Shown here: positions 44,401-53,396 of the stretch, one piece after another
Position numbering within the stretch: the stretch's first letter is position 1
Layout of the letters: each line of letters starts with the position of its first letter
Assembly: GCF_031583145.1 (NCBI RefSeq)
Contig: NZ_CP134050.1
Span: 5,969,501-6,033,500 of the forward strand
DNA length: 64,000 nt
DNA from: Brevibacillus brevis
Lineage (GTDB): Bacteria > Bacillota > Bacilli > Brevibacillales > Brevibacillaceae
Direction of reading: 5' to 3'
The notes under the pieces: model-generated
Database searches by the model: none
Seen by the model: only the letters and a program-made list of their open reading frames with translations
Told to the model about the DNA's origin: nothing
Program-made: the position numbers and the translations under genes

Positions 44401-45665
44401 TACCGCTCCCTCCCCTCGATGTAGTCCAGCTGATGCATCAGCCAGATGAACGGCTCATCGACCCGGATCGGGGTCACGACTCCGCTCACACGCTGGTTGA
44501 CCGGGTTGCTGCCCAGCGCGGATACAGCGAAATAGGCCGTATTGGTGAAATAGACTTCCAAGGCATCCTTGAACGGCCGATCCACCTTCTCGATGAAGCG
44601 GCTGATCTCCCCGTTGATATTCTCGAATTCCGCCGTATTCAGGTATTCCTGGTGGACGAAATTGCGGAACACGTTGCTGTTGGGCTTGATGTACTCGCCA
44701 TCGTCTTCCTTGATGTGGTGCAGCATGTCGCTCTTGGTCAGGACGACGGCAGTCGGAATGCTCGTCTTGCTCTGCTCCTGGTAGCCGATGAAGTTCTCAA
44801 ACAGCGTGATGACGACCTCGCGCGGCTCGTCGTACCGTGCAGCGAATTCTCCCGGCTCGTCCCCGGCGCGCAGCATGACCCTGTCGCGGATCGTCCTGAT
44901 TTGCAAGGGGTCGACGAGGAACAGGATGCCGGACGAGTTTTTCACGTGGGCCGCATACAGCTCCAAATACTCGCGGTCGACCATTCCCTCGCCGGCCACA
45001 TCGAAAAAGACGAGGATGAGCGGCGCTTTTTCACTGTCTTTGAAGATGAACTGAAAGATGAACGGCTCCTGGCGCTTTTCCTTTTGGGTCGAGTCCAGCA
45101 GCTGGCCGCGCTCAAACAGCGGAGCCTCGTAGTTTTCGCGGAATTTCCGGCTGATTTGGGCGTTGAGCGGCATGCACGCCGCATGGAAATGGTTGGCCGT
45201 CGTGTTTTGCAGCGTATGGATGAGCGATGTCATGTAGACCGATTTGCCGACCTGCGAGGCTCCGACGATCGAGATGATGTTGCTCGGCGCTTTTCCCGCC
45301 GTGATCGGCAGCTCGTTGTGACACTTCGGACAAAGCCTGCGCTTGGTCACGATGCCGTATCGATCGGTCACGCCGACCAGGACGTTGTCCACATACAGAT
45401 GATGCTCCTCTGGGATCGCTTCCGGGTCGATGACGGCTTCCAGCTCGTCGATGGCATCCAGCCCGAACTTGTCCCGATAATGGTTGAGGATCTCGTCTTC
45501 CTGAAGCGCGTAGTCCTCATCGTCCTGACGGTGATGGGCAGCGCGAAAGACGACCTGGTCAGGCGAATATTTGGCAAAGCAGTACGGACACACGATATCG
45601 TAAAAAGGAAGCCGTTCCTTGGCTGGCTGTTTCTTTTCAAACATGCTTTTCAAAAAGGTCAGCAT
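44400..45665 (-). CDS. Zinc-ribbon TRAFAC-type GTPase
   Basis: A 421-aa protein. Two cysteine pairs, CPYC at 26-29 and CPKC at 112-115, form a zinc ribbon split by an 80-residue acidic insert. The GTPase core follows: G1 GASQVGKS at 135-142, G3 DVAG at 222-225, G4 TKSD at 310-313, with AVSALGS as a possible G5. The long G1-G3 spacing fits the TRAFAC/double-GTPase type families found with GAP1 proteins. A switch role, activated or sensed by the GAP1-like partner, is inferred. ATG after TAGGAGGGG. Confidence 0.75.
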   Translation of the reverse strand: MLTFLKSMFEKKQPAKERLPFYDIVCPYCFAKYSPDQVVFRAAHHRQDDEDYALQEDEILNHYRDKFGLDAIDELEAVIDPEAIPEEHHLYVDNVLVGVTDRYGIVTKRRLCPKCHNELPITAGKAPSNIISIVGASQVGKSVYMTSLIHTLQNTTANHFHAACMPLNAQISRKFRENYEAPLFERGQLLDSTQKEKRQEPFIFQFIFKDSEKAPLILVFFDVAGEGMVDREYLELYAAHVKNSSGILFLVDPLQIRTIRDRVMLRAGDEPGEFAARYDEPREVVITLFENFIGYQEQSKTSIPTAVVLTKSDMLHHIKEDDGEYIKPNSNVFRNFVHQEYLNTAEFENINGEISRFIEKVDRPFKDALEVYFTNTAYFAVSALGSNPVNQRVSGVVTPIRVDEPFIWLMHQLDYIEGRER

Positions 45666-45677
45666 GTCGCTCCCCTC

Positions 45678-46316
45678 CTATTCGGGAATCAGTTCGTACA
45701 ATTCCCCGTATTTTTTTCCATCGGTAAAAAAGAGGCGGATGACATCCGTCTTCCTGATCTCGATTTCCGGCAGCAGGTTGACGCCCGGTTCCAGATCCCG
45801 GATGAAAGGATACTGTGTGCCGTCATCCTTGTGAGCGGGAGGAGCGCCTTCCTTTTTGACGTAGCAAAGTGCTTCCTTGGGGATCGGCAGCTCGGAAAAG
45901 ATGCGAATCTGAACGGGCTGATAGGAACGGAACCAGCTGCGCCCCCGCTTGAACGAATAATAGATCTTGGCCTTCCCCGTACGGACGTGGACAATATGCG
46001 ATTCGCCCGCTGGCACAAGCAAGACGGGCCGCCCGTTTTCCAGGCGGCACGGGAATATGCGATAGGTGTACCGCCCGATCCCCTCGTGCTTCTCCCGCAG
46101 TCCCTTGTGCGCCTTGTACTCTTCCCGGGTGTACAGCTTGAGCTCGTACTCGTCGATTCGGCTGATGTCAAACGGCTCCTCGTACCGGGAGCGATGGACG
46201 TAGACACAAGGGACTTCTTCTCCCCAGTGCCAGTTGATTACGTATTCGTTTCCTTGCAGCTGACAGACGACATCCTTGATGGAGAGCTGGGTTGTCTCTT
46301 CCCACTTGATCATCAT
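45678..46316 (-). CDS. Beta-rich protein of the tubulin-like/GTPase operon
   Basis: A 212-aa soluble protein of unknown family. Predicted mostly beta strands (alternating hydrophobic runs such as YVINWHW, VCYVHRS-like and KIYYSFKRG), many Arg and Tyr, no signal peptide or membrane helix. It is 17 bases downstream of the membrane vWA gene and 12 upstream of the GTPase gene, so it belongs to the complex. It may be an adaptor; nothing more can be said. Confidence 0.6.
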   Translation of the reverse strand: MMIKWEETTQLSIKDVVCQLQGNEYVINWHWGEEVPCVYVHRSRYEEPFDISRIDEYELKLYTREEYKAHKGLREKHEGIGRYTYRIFPCRLENGRPVLLVPAGESHIVHVRTGKAKIYYSFKRGRSWFRSYQPVQIRIFSELPIPKEALCYVKKEGAPPAHKDDGTQYPFIRDLEPGVNLLPEIEIRKTDVIRLFFTDGKKYGELYELIPE

Positions 46317-46333
46317 TCATCATGCTCCTACTC

Positions 46334-47614
46334 TTACAGATCGAATCGCTTTCCTGCCCGATGCCCGGACTCCGTCAGCCGGGCGGGATCACGTTTGCCC
46401 CGCAGCCTACTATGGAAAGACTGTCCGCCGCCGGCCGCAGCAGGAACAAACGCGGTGAACAGCGTCATCACGACCGCCATCAGAGCGCAGGCGAGCAGGC
46501 GGATGACTGTATCGAACCAGCCGGAGGACAGCGCTGTTTCCAGCAGCAGTCCAGCAAGGACCCCTGCGACGGCGCCTCCGATGGTAAAGCTTTTGGCGAG
46601 GTGGCGGTTGTCAAAGATCAGGCCCAGCGCAAGTCCGAGCAGCCCCCCGATCACCGTCATGCCGATGACCCTCAGGCTGGCGTACAAAGCGCTGTCCGCT
46701 GCCGCACCTGTCCGCTCCGAGACCAGATTGCGGTCCTGACGGCTCAGGTCGTAAATTTGACCGAAAATGCCGGACAGTTCCTCGGCATGGTCGACATTAA
46801 AGTACTTGCCGCCCGTCTCCTCGGAGATCCGCTGCAGCAGGTACGTCCCGTTGGCGTCCACCTCGCTCATTCCTACCGTATGGATATGCAGCTGCGACTG
46901 CTTGTACGGCTCCAGCGCCGTCTGCAGATCGACATGGCTGTATCCGTCCGACATCAGGACTACGGTGCTGCCCTGCCCGAGCTGCCCGGCGGCCCGCAGC
47001 TGCTCCAGTCCCGCTTGCAGCGCCTCTTCAATCTGCGTGCCGCCGCTTGGACCGGCGTGATTCTCCAGCTTGGCGATTACCGTGTCCTTGACACTCTGGT
47101 CGCTGAGCTGGACGAGCGGCTGCAGTACATCGGTACGATCATTAAAGGTAATAACTGCAATCTGCATGTCGCTGTCCATCTTGCGCACCACATCGGCTGC
47201 CGCCTTGAACAACTGATTGTTCGGGTCGGTCTGTCTCATGCTGTCGGACGTGTCCAGAAGCAGGACGATGTTGTCCGTACTGCTTCCCTTTTGAAACGAA
47301 GATCCGTAAAGCAGCTGCAGCAGCATGGCTGCCACCCCGACCATCACGAAGGTGCTGGGCACCAGCATCTTCCATGAAGCTCCCAGATAGCGCTGCTTCC
47401 AGCCCTGCCCGTTCAGCCGCGGGGAAATCATCTCCGCCAAGAGACACATCCCCCCGACGAACAACGCGTACTGTCCGAAGTACAGACCCATCAGCAGCCA
47501 TTGCGGCAGTGCGTCGGAGAGACGGGACAGGATCACTTCTCCCGCCACGAATCCGATCGCCCCGCCGATCAAGCTGCACATCACCATGAGCAGGCTGAGC
47601 TTTCGCTGCGTCAT
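46334..47614 (-). CDS. Polytopic membrane protein with extracytoplasmic vWA domain
   Basis: A 426-aa protein. Three membrane helices (about 8-28, 38-61, 84-103) precede a vWA domain with a complete MIDAS motif DTSDS at 121-125 plus GGT and SDG segments; three or more helices follow at about 310-395, then a basic tail. The positive loop at 66-82 (RLNGQGWKQR) puts the vWA domain outside. MIDAS domains bind Mg2+ and grip a partner protein. The start overlaps the preceding gene by four bases and has AAAGGAGG. Confidence 0.75.
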   Translation of the reverse strand: MTQRKLSLLMVMCSLIGGAIGFVAGEVILSRLSDALPQWLLMGLYFGQYALFVGGMCLLAEMISPRLNGQGWKQRYLGASWKMLVPSTFVMVGVAAMLLQLLYGSSFQKGSSTDNIVLLLDTSDSMRQTDPNNQLFKAAADVVRKMDSDMQIAVITFNDRTDVLQPLVQLSDQSVKDTVIAKLENHAGPSGGTQIEEALQAGLEQLRAAGQLGQGSTVVLMSDGYSHVDLQTALEPYKQSQLHIHTVGMSEVDANGTYLLQRISEETGGKYFNVDHAEELSGIFGQIYDLSRQDRNLVSERTGAAADSALYASLRVIGMTVIGGLLGLALGLIFDNRHLAKSFTIGGAVAGVLAGLLLETALSSGWFDTVIRLLACALMAVVMTLFTAFVPAAAGGGQSFHSRLRGKRDPARLTESGHRAGKRFDL

Positions 47615-49959
47615 GACAATTCCTCCTTTCCTTGGCGGTGAAAGACGTATCCGCTTTCCACGTAGGAAGAATGGTACTTCTTGTTGTTCCGGTAATACAT
47701 CAAGTCTTCCAGGCCAAATCCACCCATCAGGTTCAATTTTTCAATACCGCTCTTTCGCGCTTCGTGTATGCAGCCCTGCTTGTACGTCCGCGCCCCTTTC
47801 TCCTCGCGCAAAACGTACTGAACGAAGTCGTTGTCCACGTCCGCAAACCAGTGCTTTTCTTCGTACCGGTGCTTTTGCAAAAAGTGAAAGACCTCGATGT
47901 GAACGGCTGCCCGCTCTTCCATGACAGCGGAAAGGTCGGAAAACAGCTCTTCTCTCGTAAGGACGGTCCGATTTTCGTAGGCAGCCGCGACATTGGCCCG
48001 CGCGAGCAGCTCCGCCTCGAAGGACATCGCGAAAGGCGACCGGCTCAAAATCTCCGTCCGGCAAAAAGCACAGAGCCTCTCGACCAAGCCGCGGGTTCCG
48101 TGCAGATACAAAAGCGAGCTGTTGCCGAGATGCCGGGGGTCGAGATAAAACCCGTCGCCGCGCTGTGTCTCCTGCGCCCGGAACGTCTCCGCCACCACAG
48201 TCTCGTAATACTCGTCCATGTTTTTGCCCAGGTAGTCGGCAGCATCCTGCACGCTTTTCCGGGCGATGCTTCGCAGCTGGGTCTGCAGCTCCTGGAGCTG
48301 GGCGATTTGCTCGCCGATCCGCTTGTGCAGCTCGATGGTCTGCCGCTCATAGTCTTGCAAAAGCCGCAGCGTCAGCTCCCATTCCAGCACTTCCAGCTTC
48401 TTTCCATACACATTGGAAAGCAGGTGACGGACCAAGGTTCGAACCCTCTCCTTGTCCCGGGTAAAAAAACCGCCCACACGCAGTTCCTGCTGATCGACGC
48501 GCTGCTGGCAGAGCTCCTCCAGTTCGGCTTTCGCCTGCTCCAGCTGCCGCTGCGTTTCCTTGATTCCCGTTCGCAGCTCGCCGAGGAGACTGGCCCCGGT
48601 GGACTGTTCCGAGGTCAGCTCATACGCCGCATAGATGCCGTGACGGTCCTGCTCCATGACTTCCTGCAGGAGAAGCGTCTCCAGCGATCCTCTCGCAAGT
48701 ACGCTGTTCAGCTTCTCATGGGCTTGCTTCTCTATGCGGCTCTCGAAAAAGCTTTGGCTGGTGCCGTCAAACAGGGCCAGCTCCGCTTCCCGCAAATTCA
48801 TGCTGCACAGCTCGCGGTAGCTGACGCCCGAAGTCATCAGGCCTTGCATTTCGGCTAGCGCGTCCTCCCCCTCCAGCACGTTCCCGATCGCTTTCTGCAC
48901 ATCGAAAGCCGTCAGTCCGAGCATTTCCCGCGCCTTTGTCTTCGGAAGGCTGTCGCCCTCCTTCAGCCGCTCCAGATAACGGTCGAAGACGGCGGCTAGC
49001 ACGGTGAGTGCGATGGCACGAGTCGGGCGCTTCACCTTGGACAATCCGGCCGACGCAAAGGCGGCTCGCCCGCTTTCCAAGCTAATGCTGCGCATAAACT
49101 GCAGCTTGTTGTAGCTTTCGCTGTGCTCGCGAAAGGCCAGCTCTGCCTCTTTGTTGTTCAGCAAGACGAGGTTGCTGATCAGCTCGTCGTTCTCCGACAA
49201 GCCACCCTCCAAAAACAGCCCCTGCTCGGTTTTGTCGCTCAAAAGGTATGCCAGCGAGAACAGCGGACCGTACGAATGCTGGACAGGAAGCCTGATGCCG
49301 TCCTCCGTCACGATCAAGTCGGCCTGGTAGCGGTAATCTCCCCGCTGATACCGGTCGAGCTCTTCCAGAAACTGCACGCCGAGGGCTGAGGAGAAGCCAA
49401 ATCCCTCCCCGCCGCCTTTTTCCGGAAGGAGCACGTACAAATCGGCCGACACGGTTTTGAACATTTCCTGCAAATAGCTTTTCAGAAGCAAAGTCAGCTC
49501 AGGCAGCAGCACGTTGGCCGGGTCATCCGCACGCGTCACGACCGCGATGTTGACTTGCTGGAAGGAAGGAAACTGCTTGCCCGTTTCGGCCACGCGGATG
49601 CTCACCTGCCTCATGAGCCTGTTGATCTCCATGACCTGCGATTCATCCTGCCAAAACTCTTCGTACATCTCCGCGCGCAGTGTCTGTTTGCGGAACTCTC
49701 TCTTCGGCAGCCGGCACGGGAATACCTGGGGGTGCTCCCACGTCTCTTCGTGGTACGCGTGCACGTAGAGAACCCCCTGGCTGTTTTGCCATTTCGCCGC
49801 ATGGATGCCGCAGACAGTTCGCAGCGATTCCACGCTTTTGTCCCCGATAAAGAGGAAGAGCACCGGGTTTTGAATGCTTCGCTGTCCGTTTCCGCCATCC
49901 AGTTGTCCTTCCAATTCCGCGGTGTATGCTCCTGCGAATTGTTCAATCAAATCCTTCAT
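47611..49959 (-). CDS. Putative degenerate tubulin-like partner protein
   Basis: A 782-aa protein that I first could not place. Three blocks line up with the tubulin-like protein encoded just upstream: NPVLFLFIGDKSVESL (31-46) with NPMLVIGIGGTGIDAL (32-47); YVLLPEKGGGEGFGFSSALG (175-194) with the region around GGTGSG (181-200); and LPVQHSYGPLFSLAYLLS (224-241) with LTVQSPMPPFNLCHLIS (277-293). The two GTP-contacting loops are altered (IGDKS for IGGTG, GGGEGFG for GGTGSG), so it probably binds nucleotide poorly or not at all. Coiled coils are likely at 460-492 and 515-572. Inference: a second subunit that pairs with the active tubulin-like protein. The alignment was made by eye. Confidence 0.6.
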   Translation of the reverse strand: MKDLIEQFAGAYTAELEGQLDGGNGQRSIQNPVLFLFIGDKSVESLRTVCGIHAAKWQNSQGVLYVHAYHEETWEHPQVFPCRLPKREFRKQTLRAEMYEEFWQDESQVMEINRLMRQVSIRVAETGKQFPSFQQVNIAVVTRADDPANVLLPELTLLLKSYLQEMFKTVSADLYVLLPEKGGGEGFGFSSALGVQFLEELDRYQRGDYRYQADLIVTEDGIRLPVQHSYGPLFSLAYLLSDKTEQGLFLEGGLSENDELISNLVLLNNKEAELAFREHSESYNKLQFMRSISLESGRAAFASAGLSKVKRPTRAIALTVLAAVFDRYLERLKEGDSLPKTKAREMLGLTAFDVQKAIGNVLEGEDALAEMQGLMTSGVSYRELCSMNLREAELALFDGTSQSFFESRIEKQAHEKLNSVLARGSLETLLLQEVMEQDRHGIYAAYELTSEQSTGASLLGELRTGIKETQRQLEQAKAELEELCQQRVDQQELRVGGFFTRDKERVRTLVRHLLSNVYGKKLEVLEWELTLRLLQDYERQTIELHKRIGEQIAQLQELQTQLRSIARKSVQDAADYLGKNMDEYYETVVAETFRAQETQRGDGFYLDPRHLGNSSLLYLHGTRGLVERLCAFCRTEILSRSPFAMSFEAELLARANVAAAYENRTVLTREELFSDLSAVMEERAAVHIEVFHFLQKHRYEEKHWFADVDNDFVQYVLREEKGARTYKQGCIHEARKSGIEKLNLMGGFGLEDLMYYRNNKKYHSSYVESGYVFHRQGKEELS

Positions 49960-49993
49960 GCTTCTCCCCGCCTATCGGTGATTCTCCCAGTGA

Positions 49994-52900
49994 TTACTGA
50001 AGCGTTTTTCGCATATCGTTCACTTTTGCCCACACTTTTTTGTAAAAACGGTACATCTCTTCCCCGTTTACAAACTCGTCGCGGTCGTACTCCAGATCGT
50101 TTTTGGCTCCCTGGAATGCGGCGGCGATCTCGTCGAGGCTCTGGACCAGAGCCGACGTATCCTCTGCGGAGGTCATGGCATCGCTTCTTCTGGCCGCCTT
50201 GCGGTTCAGCACGGCCATCCGCTTGTTGTCGAGAGCCCGGAATTGCTCGAAGAGGGCGAATTCCACATGCTTCGTCACCTTCATCAGGTTGATGAACGGC
50301 TCCCACGCCTCTTCTTCTTCATCCTTGTCGTAGACGTACAGGGCGCCTTTTTTGCAAATGGTTCCGGTGTACAGCGCCTCGATGAAACGGGTAACCAGCT
50401 CCTCTTCCCCCTGCATCGCGCTGACCAGCTGCTCGAGCTCGGCAATCTTACGCTCGATTTCCTCGTATTTGCGTACCTCTTCCTCCATCAGACGGATCAG
50501 CTCCGGATAGCGAATCAGGTTTTCCTTGGCCATTTCCTCGTTGATGCTGCCGAAAATATCGCGGGTGTACTCACGCTCCAGGCCGTTTTCCATGAAGCCT
50601 TTCAGCTCAGCCAAAAGGCGCTTGATTTCGCCCGGATTGAGCTTGGAGCTGTCTTTTGCAAGCCCGCGCTCGTCCAGATAAGACGCCAGATCAAACGGCT
50701 TCGTGATGATGCACTCATACCGGCTGCTGGTCTTGCTGTCGCTGCCCTTTTCGCGAATGCTGCCGTAGCCCATTGCCCGGTCGAACAGGCGGCGAACGCC
50801 AGCGTTGTACGCTTTGATCCGCGAGTTTTGGTACGTGTCGCCCCACGACTTTTCCGGGATCGGCGAAGGCAGGTACGCCCAGTTGTTCTTCTCGGTCTGC
50901 ACCAAGTGGCGTCCGATGCCCTCCCGATCCAAAATGGTGCGCTCGTAGCTTTCCTCGTACACTTTCAGCGGCGTGTAAACGAACAGCGGAATGCCGTTTT
51001 TGGTATTCAGCCAGAAGATCCGGTTTTTGACCTCGCTCTCCTTGACCGTGAAGCGCGATCCGCTGATGGCGGTATCCTGATAGTTTTTGATCCCTTTCAA
51101 AATCGCCGGCGCTTTCAGCGGCACCGAGACGAAGCCCCAGGACGGGAAGTGCATGTTGCCGAGGTTGTTGCTCAGGTGGAAAACCGGGATCGCCTCATCA
51201 TCCAGCTTGCTGGCGATTTTGCGCTCCACGATGCGGTCCAGCGTCTCGTCCTGGCCGTACTTGATGACCAAAAACTCTTCCATCGACTTGGTGATCAGCT
51301 CGCCGAATTTCTCCGACAAAAAGTCCGAGATCGAGCTGACGATGTCCAGCTCCTGCTCCTTGACCCATTGATCCGAGCGCTCCAGCAGCTCGCTCGTAAA
51401 GTCGCGGATCAGGTCGTCGGCATCCTTTTGCTCCAGAATGTTCCCGATGACTTTGGCGATGTCCGGCACGCCCACGATATTCCAATAGTACGTCTTGTTG
51501 CCGGTGCGGTCCGTTTCCTCGCCGCCATTGATCAGAATGTCGCCGTTCTTTTCAAAGATCTGGTTGAGCGTGTTCAGCACTTCCGTAAAGACGCTGTAGA
51601 TCCGGTTGTTTTCCGCGTTCAGGAGACGGTGCAGCTCCTCGTAGAACTCGATCATATGCTCCAGCTTCTCCTGATCGGCCAGCAGCTGGTATTCGTTGAT
51701 TTTGGCATCGATGTAGATGTTTTTCTTTTTCTCCTTGGAAATGAAGGCGCTGCGGGCATCCCCCAGCTTTTCGTTGGCCGTCTCTCTCGCGCCCTCGATT
51801 TCCCTCGGGAAGCTCTCCAGATTGGCCTTCAGGCTCTCCACGTACGACAGGATCATTTTCAGCAGGCAGAAGCCCTTGTCCGAATGAATCAGACGGGAAG
51901 CATAAAACGGACCCTGCTGCGGATGCAGGAACACCCGCTTGATCATGTCGCCGAATACGGCGATCAGCTCGCCGGGAAGCTGCTTTTTCGCCTTGATGTA
52001 CTGCTCCCTGGCCTTGGCCAGGTAGCCTTGCTCCAGTTCGTGGTCGATGCTCACGACCTGCTGGCTGATGACGTTGCTGTAGCTCATCCGCTCGCTGTTT
52101 TCATAGCCGGGAAGAGGCTCCGGCACGCGCTCCTCGAACTTGCGGGAAATCGAGTCGATGTCGATGCCGAGCTTGCGGGCGAACTTTTCCGCATCCTCTT
52201 GGGTTGGAGCCACCGTGAACATCTTTTCCATCTTCTTGAACAGGCGGTAGGCCAGGTACGTCGTCATTTCTTCGATCGGCAGCACCGCGGAAGAAGCGCC
52301 GATGACGTTGTACTGATAGTTGGCTGCGTACGCTTTCGGCATCTGGTTGATGTTCGTGCGGATGTTGCTGATGTAGTCATGGATGGCGAACTCCTCGCCC
52401 GAGCGCTTTTCCTCGCTCGCCATGAAGTTGGTGATGTTCTCCGCCGTCACGTTCATGCAGTAGTCGTAGGCGTTTTCCAGCGCTTTCCCTTCCAGGTTGG
52501 TGGCGGAGATCAGATGGCACAGGTTGAACGGCGGCATCGGCGACTGCACGGTCAGGACGTTGCCGTACTGCTGGCGGAATCGCTCGCCCCGCTCGTCCGC
52601 GTTCATCCAGTAATCGAGCTCCTTCAGCGCCGCGTAGCCGTTTTTCATGATGTAGTCGCGGGTATGGGAGCTGAGGCTCTTGTTGGACAGATTCACGTCA
52701 GGGGTAAACAAATAGCCGAGCGTGTTGACCTTGTCCACTCCGGCGCTGCCGAAATCGCGCTCCAAAATTCCCCGCACGATGTAGGCGATGTCCAGGAAGC
52801 AGCCGCTCCCCGTCCCGCCGGAGATCCCGCTCAGCAGAAAGACGGTCAGCTTTTTGTTGGTGCCTTCGCACAGCATCTTGATCTTTTTTTCGATCGTCTG

Positions 52901-53383
52901 TACGACCTGCGTAATTTTCGTAAACAGGAGCAAGCGGCCTGCCTGTCTCACGCCAGATGCCCCGCTGATGCCATCCGTGATCGTCAGCTCCGGAGAAAGC
53001 CAATCCGTGATGTATGGCTCGAGGATGCTGCGGTTTTGCAGGACGCCTCCGATCTCGGGATTGGACAGCAGGACGAATTCCGTCACGGGGTCAAGGCCGA
53101 TGCCTTTGTACTTTTTGTTGCGGTCGTGCTCGTTGGTCTCGAATGCGATGAACTCGATGTTGTCCGGTTTTTCCTTGCGCTTTTTGGACAGGTGGTCTAC
53201 CGGCAGCTTGAAGCGGCGGTTGACTTGATATTTCAATCGCAGCAAGGCATCGATGCCCGTGCCGCCGATCCCGATTACGAGCATCGGGTTGTCGATCGTG
53301 TCTACCCGGATCTTGTCGCTGACGATTCCTCCGCCGAGCGATACGTCCAATTGCTGAATGTGTTCTCTCACAACTGCTTTCAT
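49994..53383 (-). CDS. Large tubulin/FtsZ-like GTPase (Tubulin_2 type)
   Basis: A 1129-aa cytoplasmic protein. The N-terminal 400 residues carry the tubulin/FtsZ nucleotide-binding layout: GIGGTGIDALLRL (38-50) as the first loop, FETNEHD for the next strand, and the tubulin signature SGGTGSG at 188-194 after a hydrophobic strand. The remaining 700 residues are largely helical with coiled-coil stretches (near 1000-1030) and no known domain. It is much larger than FtsZ (about 380) or tubulin (about 450) and fits the bacterial tubulin-like family often found beside vWA genes. ATG has AGGAG ten bases upstream. It probably polymerises or scaffolds with the degenerate partner; division is not implied. 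Confidence 0.8.
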   Translation of the reverse strand: MKAVVREHIQQLDVSLGGGIVSDKIRVDTIDNPMLVIGIGGTGIDALLRLKYQVNRRFKLPVDHLSKKRKEKPDNIEFIAFETNEHDRNKKYKGIGLDPVTEFVLLSNPEIGGVLQNRSILEPYITDWLSPELTITDGISGASGVRQAGRLLLFTKITQVVQTIEKKIKMLCEGTNKKLTVFLLSGISGGTGSGCFLDIAYIVRGILERDFGSAGVDKVNTLGYLFTPDVNLSNKSLSSHTRDYIMKNGYAALKELDYWMNADERGERFRQQYGNVLTVQSPMPPFNLCHLISATNLEGKALENAYDYCMNVTAENITNFMASEEKRSGEEFAIHDYISNIRTNINQMPKAYAANYQYNVIGASSAVLPIEEMTTYLAYRLFKKMEKMFTVAPTQEDAEKFARKLGIDIDSISRKFEERVPEPLPGYENSERMSYSNVISQQVVSIDHELEQGYLAKAREQYIKAKKQLPGELIAVFGDMIKRVFLHPQQGPFYASRLIHSDKGFCLLKMILSYVESLKANLESFPREIEGARETANEKLGDARSAFISKEKKKNIYIDAKINEYQLLADQEKLEHMIEFYEELHRLLNAENNRIYSVFTEVLNTLNQIFEKNGDILINGGEETDRTGNKTYYWNIVGVPDIAKVIGNILEQKDADDLIRDFTSELLERSDQWVKEQELDIVSSISDFLSEKFGELITKSMEEFLVIKYGQDETLDRIVERKIASKLDDEAIPVFHLSNNLGNMHFPSWGFVSVPLKAPAILKGIKNYQDTAISGSRFTVKESEVKNRIFWLNTKNGIPLFVYTPLKVYEESYERTILDREGIGRHLVQTEKNNWAYLPSPIPEKSWGDTYQNSRIKAYNAGVRRLFDRAMGYGSIREKGSDSKTSSRYECIITKPFDLASYLDERGLAKDSSKLNPGEIKRLLAELKGFMENGLEREYTRDIFGSINEEMAKENLIRYPELIRLMEEEVRKYEEIERKIAELEQLVSAMQGEEELVTRFIEALYTGTICKKGALYVYDKDEEEEAWEPFINLMKVTKHVEFALFEQFRALDNKRMAVLNRKAARRSDAMTSAEDTSALVQSLDEIAAAFQGAKNDLEYDRDEFVNGEEMYRFYKKVWAKVNDMRKTLQ

Positions 53384-53396
53384 ATTCGATCCACTC

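Noticed and set aside
44433..46739. An open frame of about 770 codons antisense to the GTPase and its neighbours
   Set aside because: Coding shadow: spans three real genes and their gaps, and shows no domain.
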